64,000 nt of DNA, taken from assembly GCF_000524195.1 (NCBI RefSeq), contig NW_020170438.1, positions 124,001-188,000 of the forward strand, given 5' to 3'. The position numbers and the translations under genes were made by a program. This DNA comes from Echinococcus granulosus (taxonomy: Eukaryota > Platyhelminthes > Cestoda > Cyclophyllidea > Taeniidae). Below are positions 24,390 to 36,182 of the stretch, piece after piece. The notes beneath the pieces were generated by a model. It searched no databases, was not told the origin of the DNA, and saw only the letters and a program-made list of their open reading frames with translations. Each line of letters opens with the position of its first letter. Within the stretch, counting starts at the first letter, position 1.

Positions 24390-26692
24390 CTACCGGCTGG
24401 GGTACGTAGTTGTGCAGCTTGCAAGTGAGAGCGCTTTCACTTGAAATGGGTCCTTGCTCCATGGGTGATGAAACTTGCGGTGTCTTCCAGGTGGGGAAAT
24501 CGGCCTGTAAATTTGCACTAATTCTCCTTCTCGGTAGACGTTCGTCCGGCTGTGTCGGTCGCAATATTTCTTCTGCCTGGTATAAGACAGTCGCAAATGC
24601 TTACGTGTGATGTTGGAAGTTTTCCTCACCCCTTCTTTTGGACGCAGTATGTACTCTGGAACATTGTTAGCTGCTTCGTCGGTGCTTGGCAGGAAGATGT
24701 CGGGAGACACACTTCGCTACCTGTGAGCATCTTGAACACAGAAGTGCTCGTTGGCGTATAGACCATAGATCTGTAGGAAGGAAGGACACGTCTTTGACTT
24801 AAACTTGGTTGTGTGTCTTTAGTGAAGGCCTTCAGTAGTCCAATCGGAGTGCGATTCGTTCGTTCCACCTGTCTATTGCCTTATGGATGCCCAGGCGTCG
24901 TGCGTGAATATTGTGTCCCCGAGATCAGGACCTTGATGGCTATGAACGAATTCAGGCACTTCATGCTGGTAGACCCACCAACTGAAGAAAACTGGAGCAT
25001 TCGTTTAAGCATCTTGTGGCTCCATGGGTTCTGCATCGGCTACTTTCGTGAGGTAGTCTATCATAGCCAGAATATATCGCTTTCCCCTCTTAGTGGCACG
25101 TGGAGAATCCAAAGTGTACCTATTCTTTCTTTTGGGAAACCTGTAGGCATAGGTTGCAGAGGTGTGATGGCTGTGGGATGCGTCCTTTTGAAGCTGCTGC
25201 AAGTAGTAGAGGTTCGCCAGAAGACTAGTACGTCTGGGATGAGCAAAGGCCACCATCGTCTTTTCCTTGAGGGAGCTAACGTCTCCTTTTCATCCATGTG
25301 ACTGATTCGCTCGTGAAGCTCTTGAAGGATTGTCTCCACTAACGAGCGAGGGACCCCAGGCGTTTAGGAGATTCGACGTCTTCTTGGTACCATAAAACCT
25401 CATCCTCCAGAGAGAGTTTCGATCATTCTTGCCAGACTCGTCTGGCCACCTTGCTGAACGATGTCATCTCTCCCGCTGTAGGCTTATAAAAGGATGTCAG
25501 GAACTTCTCGTCTATCAGAGCCGTGTCAGAATCGGTACTCTGCGTATTTCTCCAATGTTGTTTAGTTGACTCGCTCAAAAATATGGTATGCATCACAACG
25601 TCAACTGTTTCTGCTGCATTCGGCCTGCAGGACAGTGCATCCGCATTATCATGCCCTTTTCCTTTTCGGCATTGGACTGTAAAATCATATTGCTGCAGAT
25701 CTTCTTACCAGAGTCCAACTGAACGATCGGTCTCCTTCATTGTTTTTAACCAGGTGAGTGCCCGATGATCAGTTCTAGCAGTGGACATCCTCGCTATCAG
25801 GTAATGCTTGGAATGTCTAGCCGTTGAGTGGATAATGAACAGCTCACGTTGCGTTGCGATTTTTTGTCTCATTTTTACTGAGTCTGGTACTCGCGTCGAA
25901 AATGACGTGTTTTCTACCTTTATCGTCCCTTTATGAGAGTCCACTACCCACGCCCGCGTTACTCCCATCCGTATCCAGTACAAATACGCTCGATTCGAAG
26001 TTTGGCAATATCAGAATCATCGCAAAGCAGAGCACTAGCTTAAATTCTTTAAACGTTTTATCATGCTCTTCTCTCACTTGAAGTTCTTCTTCTTCTTCTT
26101 CAGCTTTTCGGTTAATTTATGCGGCAAGCTGGTGATCCTAGCAAAACCTTTAACGGGACACCAGTAATAATTTGACAGACTTAGGAAACTGCGAACCTTC
26201 GTCTGGCTGGTTGGTGTAGACCATGTCCTCACTTGTTGTGCACGGTCTTCGGTGAATGCCATCCTATTCGACGAGACTGTATGTCCCAGGGAGGTGACCG
26301 AGCGTTGCAGGAAACGGCACTCCTTCGGGTTCAAAGTTAACCCTGCATCTTGCAGACAATCCAACACTAGTTTCCGGTTGGCACTATGCTCCCGAATATT
26401 TCTACCAAAAACGAGAATGCCATCCAAGTAGATTATACAATGGTTTGGACATAAGCCGATTAATGTTGTTTGCGTCAGGCGTTGGAAGGTAGCCGCTGCA
26501 TTACGGATTCCAAAGGACATCGTTCGGAATTCCTAAAGCCCGTAAGGCAGTATAAAAGGTGTTTTTTTCTCTGTCTACTTCTGCCACATCCACTTGCCAA
26601 TATTCCGACTTCAAGTCTAGGGTGGAGAACCACGTCGACTCATGTAAGGAGTCTAGTGAGTCGTTTATGTGGGGTAAGGGGAACGCATCCAT
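24390..26692 (-). pseudogene. Gypsy pol remnant: reverse transcriptase, RNase H, integrase
   Basis: Fragments in several frames, read on the minus strand. 26692-26501 and 26520-26074 carry reverse transcriptase, with FSTLDLKSEYWQV (first catalytic Asp) and MSFGIRNAAATFQRL, but the active-site box reads YLDG instead of YLDD. The two fragments overlap in different frames, so a frameshift lies near 26,510. 25983-25705 resembles the RNase H end. 25339-25005 carries integrase-like sequence including YILAMIDYLTKVADA. 24868-24390 carries the integrase C-terminal part with YREGELVQIYRP. No intact frame remains, so it cannot encode working enzymes. Confidence 0.85.
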
Positions 26693-26776
26693 CTTAGTTT
26701 CGGCGTTCTACTTCCTATGGTAGATGCGGAGGTGTTAAGTTTGACCAGTCTTGGGCTTATGGTAGATCGGGGTCGC

Positions 26777-27325
26777 TCATAGTTCCTGCCGCTTCTTGGT
26801 TGCGTGCTTAACGAGTTGGCTGAGCGAGGTGGTCTTTATGCCGCAGAGTTTCTCATCTATAAAGGGAGGTCGGACCCCATATCTGAACTGGATGGTCAAC
26901 CAGCTAACGACCTTGTTTGGAAGACAGCAACTGAAACCACGCTCAGCTGGATGTTGAAGATACTTGGCGCACTCTTCGTCGTCCTCGTCAGCTTTTTGGA
27001 AAAGAAGGAAGAAGTCCCAGGTGAGAGTTTGTTCTTCCCGATCGATGAAGAGTTGAGCCAACGTGGCGCAGCATTGATCAATGTCGATATCGTAAGTGAT
27101 GCCAGAGTCGAATGCGGCAGGGCGGAGGATTAAGTGTATTTTTTGGCACTGGGGATAGAGATAGAGGCTGGATTTAGAGGTATTGAGCCGCTCTTCAAAG
27201 TTCATGTGATCCATGAAAGAGACAAAGTCCACCGGCGCTATCACAAGTGTAGGATGGGGCTCGTTGATTTTCCCTTCCCTGGCCTTCACACTCTTAGAGC
27301 ACAGGGACTGATGTGGTTTTGTCAT
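26777..27325 (-). pseudogene. Gypsy gag-like fragment
   Basis: A 182-codon minus-strand frame. Its N-terminal part reads from within the right LTR, so the start is not a true Gag start. The middle (DFVSFMDHMNFEERL, then a helical, charged region) resembles capsid domains of flatworm Gypsy elements. No zinc-knuckle (CCHC) follows because the region behind it is deleted. Assignment rests on position and general resemblance. Confidence 0.6.
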
Positions 27326-27432
27326 GTCTATTGATTAAAGTAAGAGGGGGAGTGAGTGAAAGGTTAGGGATGTTGACAACTTCTCAGTCGTGTGGTGTGA
27401 TTGGTCTGCTCGTTTCTTCTCTGACAGGAACA
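27248..27432 (-). repeat. 5' LTR of the Gypsy element
   Basis: This 185-bp unit is a direct repeat of 24041-24225. On the plus strand it begins TGTAGGATGGGG and ends GGAACA. In element orientation this is the upstream LTR, with the Gag-like frame starting at its inner edge. Confidence 0.85.
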
Positions 27433-27999
27433 TAGGTTCTACACCCAAATTTCCGCCTCTGGGCCCTGCCAGTACCTTTTCCCATTTGTACTTCAGTAAT
27501 GTGCATTCTATTCCAACACTTTGGTTTGTTATGACACCAAATAAGGGTTAGGATACTACACTCTATTCCTACTAAATTTATAGTTGGAATGACTTAGAGT
27601 GTTTTCTTTCTAGTTTACATTTTTAGGGACACTTTAAGTTAGGTCCTCAAACAATGATTATACTGAAAAAATTTTGACAAGCACTGACAAGATTACTTTG
27701 CACGCCGTGTAATGGCTGAGAGTATTCTTTCTAATTAAAGGCGGAAATACTCACAAGATTAAAAATGCGTGGTATGATAGACGATACCATACGCGGCATC
27801 TGAGGAATTAAGTGATGTATACTAACGGGCTTGGTTGCACGAAATTTGATTCGTTTTTTAAATCCTACATTTTTGCTAATATGTGCAGCCATGGTTAAGT
27901 AAACCACCTCATAGTTTTAGTTATTGGAAATGCCTGTGCGCACTTTAAAATTGGTGCCTGTGGGGCGTGGTCCGTGCGTTACGGCAGTCGCTGCTGGTT

Positions 28000-30900
28000 A
28001 TGTTGGTACGAATAATCACCTTTTTTGTGCTGTTCTATAGCACCCTCAGTCTTCACGAAGATCAAATTGGAAAATTTGATTGGTATTTTTAGCAATAAAC
28101 CTTCCTTAATTCCAATTGATCACCTCAGGAGACAGCAGTACATCGGCAACGCTGAGCACTATGCCATCAGTCACCGCGGGTCTAAACATCCTTTCCTCTA
28201 TTTGGGTTCTGAGTCCCATGTATTAGGAGCTCTGGATGCGCGAAATGGCTCATTGGGTTGCTATTTTTTTCTATCTACTAACTGAGTTTAGTATGGCGTC
28301 AAGCTTTGGAGGAGGATGGGCGGTTTTTGTCCATTAATATCTGTGAGAAATGTAATGTGTGAATAACTGTTTTAACCATTTTCCTAGACCTCTTTACTCT
28401 TTCTCTGAGGTATAGACCATTACTGCGGGCGTGGAGTTCTAAGACGGGTCATTTGATTGCGGAATTTCCTTTTAAAAGTGACTCACAGAATGGGTAACGA
28501 AATATTCCAGAAAAGAGTAACAATTCTTAGAAATCTAATTTGTGATGAAGGGGAAGGAAGTCTATTTGTCGTTCTAACTGACAAGTTCATAAAAATGGAT
28601 GTTAGCCCACCTGCATTATCAAGCGTGAAGGCCCTTCCTAGGTATGATGAAATTCGGTTTTTAACTTAACGCACTTAGTGACTTATCACAATATTCCAAC
28701 CTCATTGCATCCACTGTACAAAGTGGGGTCTTGATCGCGGTTGCTTCTGCTTCTTGTCTACCGAACATTCTTTCGAGGGTGGTGTGGAATATGGGTGCTG
28801 ATGAACAATCGGAACTCGATTTATCCCACTCATTAATTTATGCACCTACTGACGTTCTTTTGGACAAGTAATTCGTCCTCCTTCAGTTCGGTCATTTCCT
28901 TTGCTTGCAGATGTATTCTCTCAAAATCCGTTCTTGCGTGCATCGGCGAAAGGTTAAATAATATACCCATACTCCTTTCGCTGCAATTCGCCAATTCTTC
29001 TACTTGGAACGTTGTTGATCTTGCATCAGTACGTTCGTAATTGCTCTGCTTTCGCATTTGCATTTATTTCCTCAGCACCCACTGAGTCTGGTCGAACCAG
29101 TGGATGGCAGAATTTTTGTAAAATTGCCTACTGAACAGGTTGCGGTTTTTACACTGGAGAAGAATACAAATAGTCTAAGATCTGCCTACAATGTAAATGA
29201 TGTGAGTTCTTTCGATCCCTCAAAAACCCTTCTCCTAGGTCACAGCGTTTGCGGCTCATCGAGATCAGACAATCTGTCTCAAGCAGTCGAGACTTAAGGT
29301 GGGTGACTATAATTAAGCTACTTGGCAGGGGATTTAGGAATCAAAGATGCTAGAATTAGTTAAATCTGTTAGGAGTTGACAACTTGGTTGTTAATGGCCA
29401 AGATGATGGTCATTCGAATAAATCTGTCATATTACTCCCTATCGTTTGGATGGTTGGTAATTTTAGTTCTGTGTGGTATTTTACAATTCTTTGCCAAAAC
29501 CAAGATCCGTTTCAGAGGATCAAGAAATAGCATTGATTCTGGTATCAGTTAGGTGCGCAATTTACAGCTTCTTTTACCGATACCATCAATTTTTCTTGTG
29601 TAGCACTTCAACAACGTCCAACTCACCGTGATCGATGCTCACTCGGGTCTGACGGTGGCATGGGACTTTCCTGAATTCTTGAATCTCTCAAGACATCATG
29701 GTGGGATTAAGGAGGTAGGTTGATACCACTTTTCATGCTTTGTCATTGAATGAATAAAAGCTTCTTTATTTCCGCCCTTTTTCGTTATCAACAGGCCGCC
29801 GTTCTGCCAGATCAGAAGGGTCTTCTGATTTTCACCGAGGACCACGCTGTTCAGGTGTTTTCAAAAAAAGGTAAATAAATGTTTGAAATGTCGAAATGGA
29901 GGGGTTATTTTGAGCTAAGTATAGTAATTGTTGTTGGGCTTTACTGCCAATATTTTTCCATCGTTAAATCCACTAATTTTGATCATAGAAGGATTGTTTC
30001 AGTTAAAATTGGAATATTTTTAATGGTCTTGTTACATCGAGATTCGTTTTTCATGTTTCACCTTTTTTCGGATATTTATTTTATTTTTTGGAAGGTATAT
30101 CAGCTTCATGTGCCTTGAATTATTTCACCAGTTTATCATAAAGATAAGTTATGTCAAGCTGGATCATTTAACACCATATGGTATTCGTGATCCCATTTTT
30201 ATCATTCCCAACACTATTTATTACTAAGGTGGTGATCCATCATTTGGATTATTCCTGAAGAGTTTTACTTTGTCTCCTGAGTGCCTCGTTAGCACAAATG
30301 TAACTGCTGCGTGGAAACATTTCGATCTCTCAAATAGTTTTCATGTATGTCTTTCCGTTATCGTTGGTGAAGACGCAGTGCAAAATAACTACTTGTAACT
30401 ACAGTTTTGTTATAATTGTCCCTTCCATAATGTAGATGGCTGTAAAAATGGTGCTGCTTACACCATGCAGGGACAGAGTTCTGTGTTGAGGCTATAAATT
30501 CATCCTCATTGGCATATTTGACCAGTATTGGATTAGGGTTTCCTCTCTGTGTCGGATATGAATAGATTTAAATATTCGAAAATAGTCGTACTCTTGTGGC
30601 AAATTCAGGGTGCCATGGAGGGTCAGTCGACCATAATTACGACCACGAGTAATGTACAGAGTTTCCCGAAATTTCTTCTCGGCCTCATGAATGTGGGTAC
30701 TGAATGGTCCTCCGGAAAACTCACTTTGATTGTTAAATCTCTCCGAGTTTCAGAGCATGAAAATCTCTATGATAGTACGCGCAAGCTGGGCATGGGAGTA
30801 TTTAATTCCAATTCCGGTGGCTCAAAGACTTGCCATAACCACTTTTCTGCTTATTATTTTTCAAATGTTCATAATACTTAACATGCCATTGTTTGATGCA

Positions 30901-33900
30901 AAAGAAAAGTGATAATCGCTTAGAGGTCGGAGAATGATAAGGAGACTACGGAGGATAATGTAGATGGGGACTAGGCAATATCTCATTCTAGAGTGAGGTG
31001 AGGCCTTTTCATGGGTGAGTTTTGCGGCTCTATGGAGTGTTGTCCCATTCGCATAGGACTTCCTTCCGACTGCTTCACTGATAGATTAGTCTTGACAGGT
31101 TTTGGAGCAATCCCCTTTACACACGCAATTGTTGGTTTTCAGCAAGGTGTTCGTGGTGGAAGATTCTGTCTGCAGTACAGCACGCATTCACAAAAGCATC
31201 TTTTTAAGACGAAGCAGGGCTTCGGAAGTGTGGAATATTGAGTGCGTCGTTTGGGGAGAATCACTTATATGTTCTTTCGCTTAAGGGACGTTGGAATAAA
31301 AAGCTATGACTTATTATGAACCACTCAGACAGCAGGCTAGGAAGGAGGAGTTATTTACGGGGTGAAAGAAGTGGAAAAAAGTCTTGGAAGTTAATTGTCA
31401 CTCGTCAACGCATGCTTAACCACCATAGTTTTTAGTTCTTAGTTGATTTAGGTGTCAATGAATTGTTTGCTATCATTTTTGCTCAACATTGTGAAAAGTC
31501 CTACGTTCTTGACACTTCACTAATCAGGTGATCAGCTTTGGCTAAGAGAGGAGTCATTGGCCCATATAACGTCCGTGGAAATGGTTGATCTTCCGGTCTC
31601 CGCTCAGGAGGCGACTATGCAGGAAGAGTTCGGCCAAAGTAATGGTGAGTATTTAGGTCAAATTTTTTAGGTAGCTTAGACCTTTTGAAGGAAAAAAAAA
31701 TGCATTTAAAAGTGGAATTATAGTTTCTTTAGCCCTTCTTGTAATGCGGAAAAAATAATTTCAGCAATAGTCTCTCCATAAAAAGCTATTACTTTTGTTC
31801 CATTTGATCAACGTATTCTTTGTATCAATTTTCCTTCTTAGCTGGAGTTCTGGAACTTTTCATTAACCGGATTAGGTCGCAGGTGCATCAACTTTCCGTA
31901 AGTTGCCACAAGTAGCTTTCTGACGAATGTCTGTCTGGCTAAAAGGAATTTAAGTCCAGTGCACACTTTCCTCCCACTTTCCGTGACTTCAGGTTGCCTT
32001 CAACTCCTGGTGGAATCGTAGATCGATGGCAACGTTGGATGGTCATGGAGACGGCTTCACTCCACTTACTCGCGACGTCCACAATCTTCACAAGATGCTT
32101 CTCACTGTCACGTCTGTTGGGAAGGTCTGTGTGTACTGCCATTTAATTTGCCTCTTGTGCTACCTCGTCTTGACTCCCCGTCCCCCTTTTGAGGAACATT
32201 TGTTTGAGTAACAAAATCCGAGTTCAGGGGAGTTAAGTTAAACAATTATTAAGTTTGTTATCATGGGACATAAAGTAATCTATTGTCTCCATCGTAGTTC
32301 CCATTTACTTAGTTGCGGACTCTATATTTGATTATTTTAGTATTTGATATTATTTAGCAATAAATGACTAAGATTCTCGGTCTAGTATTGTGTCTGTAAG
32401 CTTTATTCAACCATTTATTTTCCGATTCACCCAAATATATGCCCATTTTATCAACAAATCTGTTTTTTGTCAGCTGATCTATGTGTCGAAAAATCCACCT
32501 GTTTACTCATTCGCCCCTCCATCAATCCACTTAACCACTTGTCTATTGTCTTCTGTTAGTCTTTCTTTCCATTCTTCTTGTCTACTCATCTCAACGGTCA
32601 AGTTATATTTTTTCTATAAGAAAAACAACAACAAGGATAATCTTTTCCTTTCCTCTCTTTAGATCTTTGGAATCGAGAGTTCTCGGGGTCGTATCGTCTG
32701 GGAGTACTTTGTGCCAGGCACCCGCCCGTCCAACACTTCAGTGCAACACCTCTTCGCGCAACGCACCACCGGTCATTTTCCCCTCACCCCCGTGGCCTGT
32801 GTGCTTCTGGAGACACAGGAACCGCCAACGCTTCAATCCGTCCTGCTCTACCTCGATCCCATCCTCGGTGTGCCATTGAATGCGCAAACGCTGAAGCCGG
32901 CGGCGACGGTGGAGGACGCGATGGTCCGACTACCTCGCCGCATCAAACTGGCGGCCCTGGTACCAACAGCAGCATTGAGGCCGTTATCAGGATCGAATCC
33001 GACGGTGGAGGGAGAAGCGGAAGCCGAGGCGACGAACCATGTGCGACCTCTCTGTGTTGTAATGGAGGATCTCTCTGTAAGTGTTATTTCTGTATACAAA
33101 GCTGCTTGAGCAATTGAGGTATCTAATCTAGGTTATTATCACATATTCATTCATCAACTCATTCAACCGACATCCATCTACTCGAGATTTTTCTAATCAT
33201 CTGCTTCTTTATCATCCATCCGATCATATTAATTTTTATTGGTCCACTTAGATGAAAATTGCAAATGAGTGTCATCATAAACTACGTCTGTCAATCAGGT
33301 TCTCGTCATGCCTATTTTCAATGCCACTTCATTTAATTTTGTTAGTGAATTCAAAGGTCTCTTTGATCCCTCGTCTATCCGCCTGATTATTCTGTTTCTA
33401 TTCGCTTCGAATTCATCTGTCTATTCATCTTTGTTTTATCTGACGGAATATTCACGATCGCTTTTGATCCAGGATTTACCCATTCATTATCCATCAGCCA
33501 CTCCTGTAGCACTTGACAAATTTGCTGCAATTGTCACATGTAGTGCTCTGATTTTGTATTTAGGCTAGGTATCATGAATAGGTGATGTCAACATCTTTCT
33601 CGGCGCCTTCATGCAGCTAAGTGCGCAAATTTTGAGTTCTACTGACATGCAAAAATAAGTCTGATGTATGAATAGCTGCTTTTATTTTTGTCTCTATTCC
33701 TCTTTAACAGGTGATGTTACTGCCTCCCGCTCTATCCACCATCAATCCCAGGAATTTACTCCCATCTCACGGTCTCTACATTTTCGCGTTGAACACCGAG
33801 CCGGCCGCTGTCTCGGGTTACCGTGTAATGGCGATAGCTAAGACTACCACAGCCCTCACCGCTCAGCCGCTATGGCATATGCACCTCTCTTCAGAGGACT

Positions 33901-36098
33901 ATCCGCAACGCATCCTTCAGGCCGCGGTACATCCCCTTAACGGTTAGTTACTATGTTTGCTCGCAACCTAGTTGGGCTTTTAGGGCTTATCCAAGTGCCC
34001 ACCTGATTATTTTTTCATCCATGTATTTACTTATCATGAATTCATTTACCCATTTTGCGTTCATCGACGTCAATTCATTTTATTTATTAAAGATTTTGAC
34101 CATTCTTTGCTTTATCAACTCATCCGACTAAACATTCATCCTTCCATTCATTCTTTCATCCGCAAATCCAATTGGGGCTAACTCACTTCTTCAGCTCTTT
34201 AATCTGTTTAAATATTTTTTAAACAATTCCGGATGTAGCTGTATACCCATTTATTTCATCCAACTCTGTCAGTTTGCCCGTGCGTTGGCAACCCTGCCTA
34301 GTGCATTTCCTCAACCGGTTTCCCTTGGTTCTCTCCTCGCAGAGCATGTCTACTCCATTGGACGAGTGCTGGGTGACCGAAACGTGCTGTACAAGTACGT
34401 CAACCCCAATCTCCTTGCGGTGATGACCGGGGGAGTGAGCAATGTAAAGAGCGGCTTGCCATTGATCTCCCTCTACCTCATCGACACGGTGGCGGGACAG
34501 ATAATTCATTCTGTCGTACACCAACGTGCCTCCGAACCCACGAGTTTGGTGGTCTCTGAGAACTGGGTCCTTGTGAGTTCTACTGCCATCTTTTATCCAC
34601 TATCCTAGTTTCATCCACGTATCCATTCCAAAACCATTTGTCTCAGCTCCACTCGTTTATCCCCCTTTTTTTTCAATCTCAAATCTCTATTCATCCGCAG
34701 TTCACCTACCAATTTATCTGTTTCCCCTCCATTTATTCCGGGTCCATTACTCAAGCAATTGATCGACTCTTCCCGCCTTATAGTACAGTGTCTATAACCA
34801 ACGCTCTCTCCGCACCGAGTTCACTGTCATGGAGCTCTTCGAGCCGCTTCACACCACTGAGAATCTGGTTCCCAGTCCTTGGGACATTTTAGTGCATAGT
34901 CTTGTCCCTCCGTCTTCTTCCGCTAAATCTGACGACCACAATCGTCAGTTTTCCTCCCTTCGTCGCGCCGCTCATTCTGCCCACGGTGGCAGCGATGGGG
35001 TATTAATACCTGACATCCTTCAACGTGCCTTCATTCTGGGCAGTCCATTGCGTTCTGGCGCGCTGGCCGTCTCACTGACTGAGCGTGGAATCACTGCCAA
35101 GAGCCTCCTTTGTGGGTCCAAATAATTACTCTTGTGTTTCCTTGATACAGACTTTATTTTTGGAATCGGATTCCTAAATTATTCCTACAGTAATGGCGTT
35201 GTGAGGTCCGTAAATTAACGGATGTATCATGATATCAGATTATTGAGTCCACATGTTTAAATATGCAGCTGAATCCGACATTGTTCTGTTCCATAGTCCT
35301 TTCCTTTCATTCAAGCGTCGTCGTAGATGCTCCTAGTGGTTGCTATTTGCGTTGTGGCCTTAAAATTGCCTACAAACCAGGGGTGAAGGCCGTACGTCGC
35401 GCCAGAATGGTACTTTGGTTATCTGTCATACGAAGGATGGGCAGAAGAACATTAATGGAAGGCTGTTAAGGCCTGCGTAAAACCATAAATGCTAAAGAAA
35501 ATGCCGTTTCCAGTTCTTATTTACAAATTATTAGCCTTGAGGTAGTGTTGCTAAGTATTATCCAATATTTAAGCAGTTGACAATTTTTAAAACCTCTTTA
35601 AGTTGGTTTGGAGACGGGGAACCTCTTGGAGCTACCCAAGTCCCTGGTGGATCCACGACGCTCGTTGGACGTAACACCGGAACTTCAAGAGGAGGGTTTA
35701 GAACCTTACGCTCCAGAGCTCCCGATGAGCACTCTCGCCGTCATCTCGTATAATCTTACACTGGAGCGAATTCAGCGTATCTACACCGCACCCTCAGGAC
35801 TGGAATCTACCAGTCTCGTCTTTGCTCACGGACTAGGTCAGTTGGAAGTAGAAAATGTCTGCTTGAGTTAGTGGATGTGATTTTGTGCAATTTATGCTCA
35901 TGGATGGATTGTCACGATTTTTTTTTGTTGGTTGTAGACCTCTTTTTCACACGAATAGCTCCTTCAAAGACCTATGATATGTTGCGTGATGATTTTGACT
36001 ACTACTTCATCTCAATGATCGTAGTCGGTATGACAGTAGCCTCCTACGTGACTAAGCACTTCGCTACTCGACGGGAGTTAGCCCGAGCTTGGCAGTGA
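28000..36098 (+). CDS. EMC1: EMC1, ER membrane protein complex subunit 1, complete 20-exon model
   Basis: EMC1 is the large luminal beta-propeller subunit of the ER complex that inserts membrane proteins. Exons: 28000-28082, 28129-28256, 28292-28351, 28388-28493, 28531-28641, 28679-28867, 28911-29028, 29076-29201, 29239-29298, 29604-29714, 29795-29870, 31528-31644, 31842-31897, 31993-32124, 32663-33076, 33711-33942, 34343-34572, 34784-35111, 35603-35836, 35938-36098. All introns are GT-AG, all phases agree, total 3072 nt (1023 residues; human 993). Key matches: signal peptide then HEDQIGKFDWRQQYIG; REESLAHITSVEMVDLP; FGIESSRGRIVWEY; GDRNVLYKYVNPNLLAV; SENWVLYSVYN; DPRR; IYTAPSGLEST; and the C-terminus with DDFDYYFISMIVVG, a transmembrane segment and RAWQ. 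Exons 15 and 18 carry extra charged or Ser-rich inserts relative to human. The first eight introns are 35-47 nt. The ATG at 28000 directly starts the signal peptide. Confidence 0.97.
32390..32610 (+). repeat. Degenerate CATTCATC/CCATTTAT-type intronic repeat
   Basis: Intron 14 of EMC1 contains a pyrimidine-rich run built on loose variants of ATTCATCCAT and TTTATCAAC. Similar runs occur in other introns: about 33,135-33,240, 33,990-34,170, 34,600-34,720, 38,220-38,600, 21,690-21,750 and 55,780-55,850. The units are too diverged for a clean tandem period. They are all on the sense strand of the host gene or its immediate flank. Confidence 0.5.
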
Positions 36099-36176
36099 AT
36101 AATACGCACACCTCTTTTTGTTGATCTTCTTGGCTGTCTGTTTATGTGTTTATTTGTTTCTCATCCGTCTGTACTC

Positions 36177-36182
36177 AATAAA
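36177..36182 (+). terminator. Poly(A) signal AATAAA of EMC1
   Basis: AATAAA lies 78 nt after the EMC1 stop codon and is followed by a T-rich stretch. It is the first canonical signal downstream of the gene. Confidence 0.7.

Larger units (their letters stand above)
24041..27432 (-). mobile_element. Decayed Ty3/Gypsy LTR retrotransposon, internally deleted
   Basis: A 3.4-kb minus-strand element bounded by two 185-bp direct repeats. Between them, in order on the minus strand, lie a Gag-like frame, reverse transcriptase, RNase H and integrase fragments, the Ty3/Gypsy order. Frameshifts and stops break the coding region. The Gag-like frame ends only about 85 nt before the first reverse transcriptase fragment, so nucleocapsid, protease and the start of reverse transcriptase are missing. 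No target-site duplication is seen (CTTA before the left end, TAGG after the right end). It lies between the unknown gene and EMC1 and does not interrupt either. Confidence 0.9.

Noticed and set aside
30549..30881. 110-codon plus-strand frame in EMC1 intron 11
   Set aside because: Exon 11 (29870) joins exon 12 (31528) in phase with a continuous EMC1 match (SKKGDQLWLREESLA), leaving no room for an extra exon. No motif is present.
31939..32142. Minus-strand frame with an integrase-like string (VDVASKWSEAVS)
   Set aside because: It is the exact antisense of EMC1 exon 14, which fits the EMC1 protein in sequence and phase. No other retroelement sequence surrounds it.
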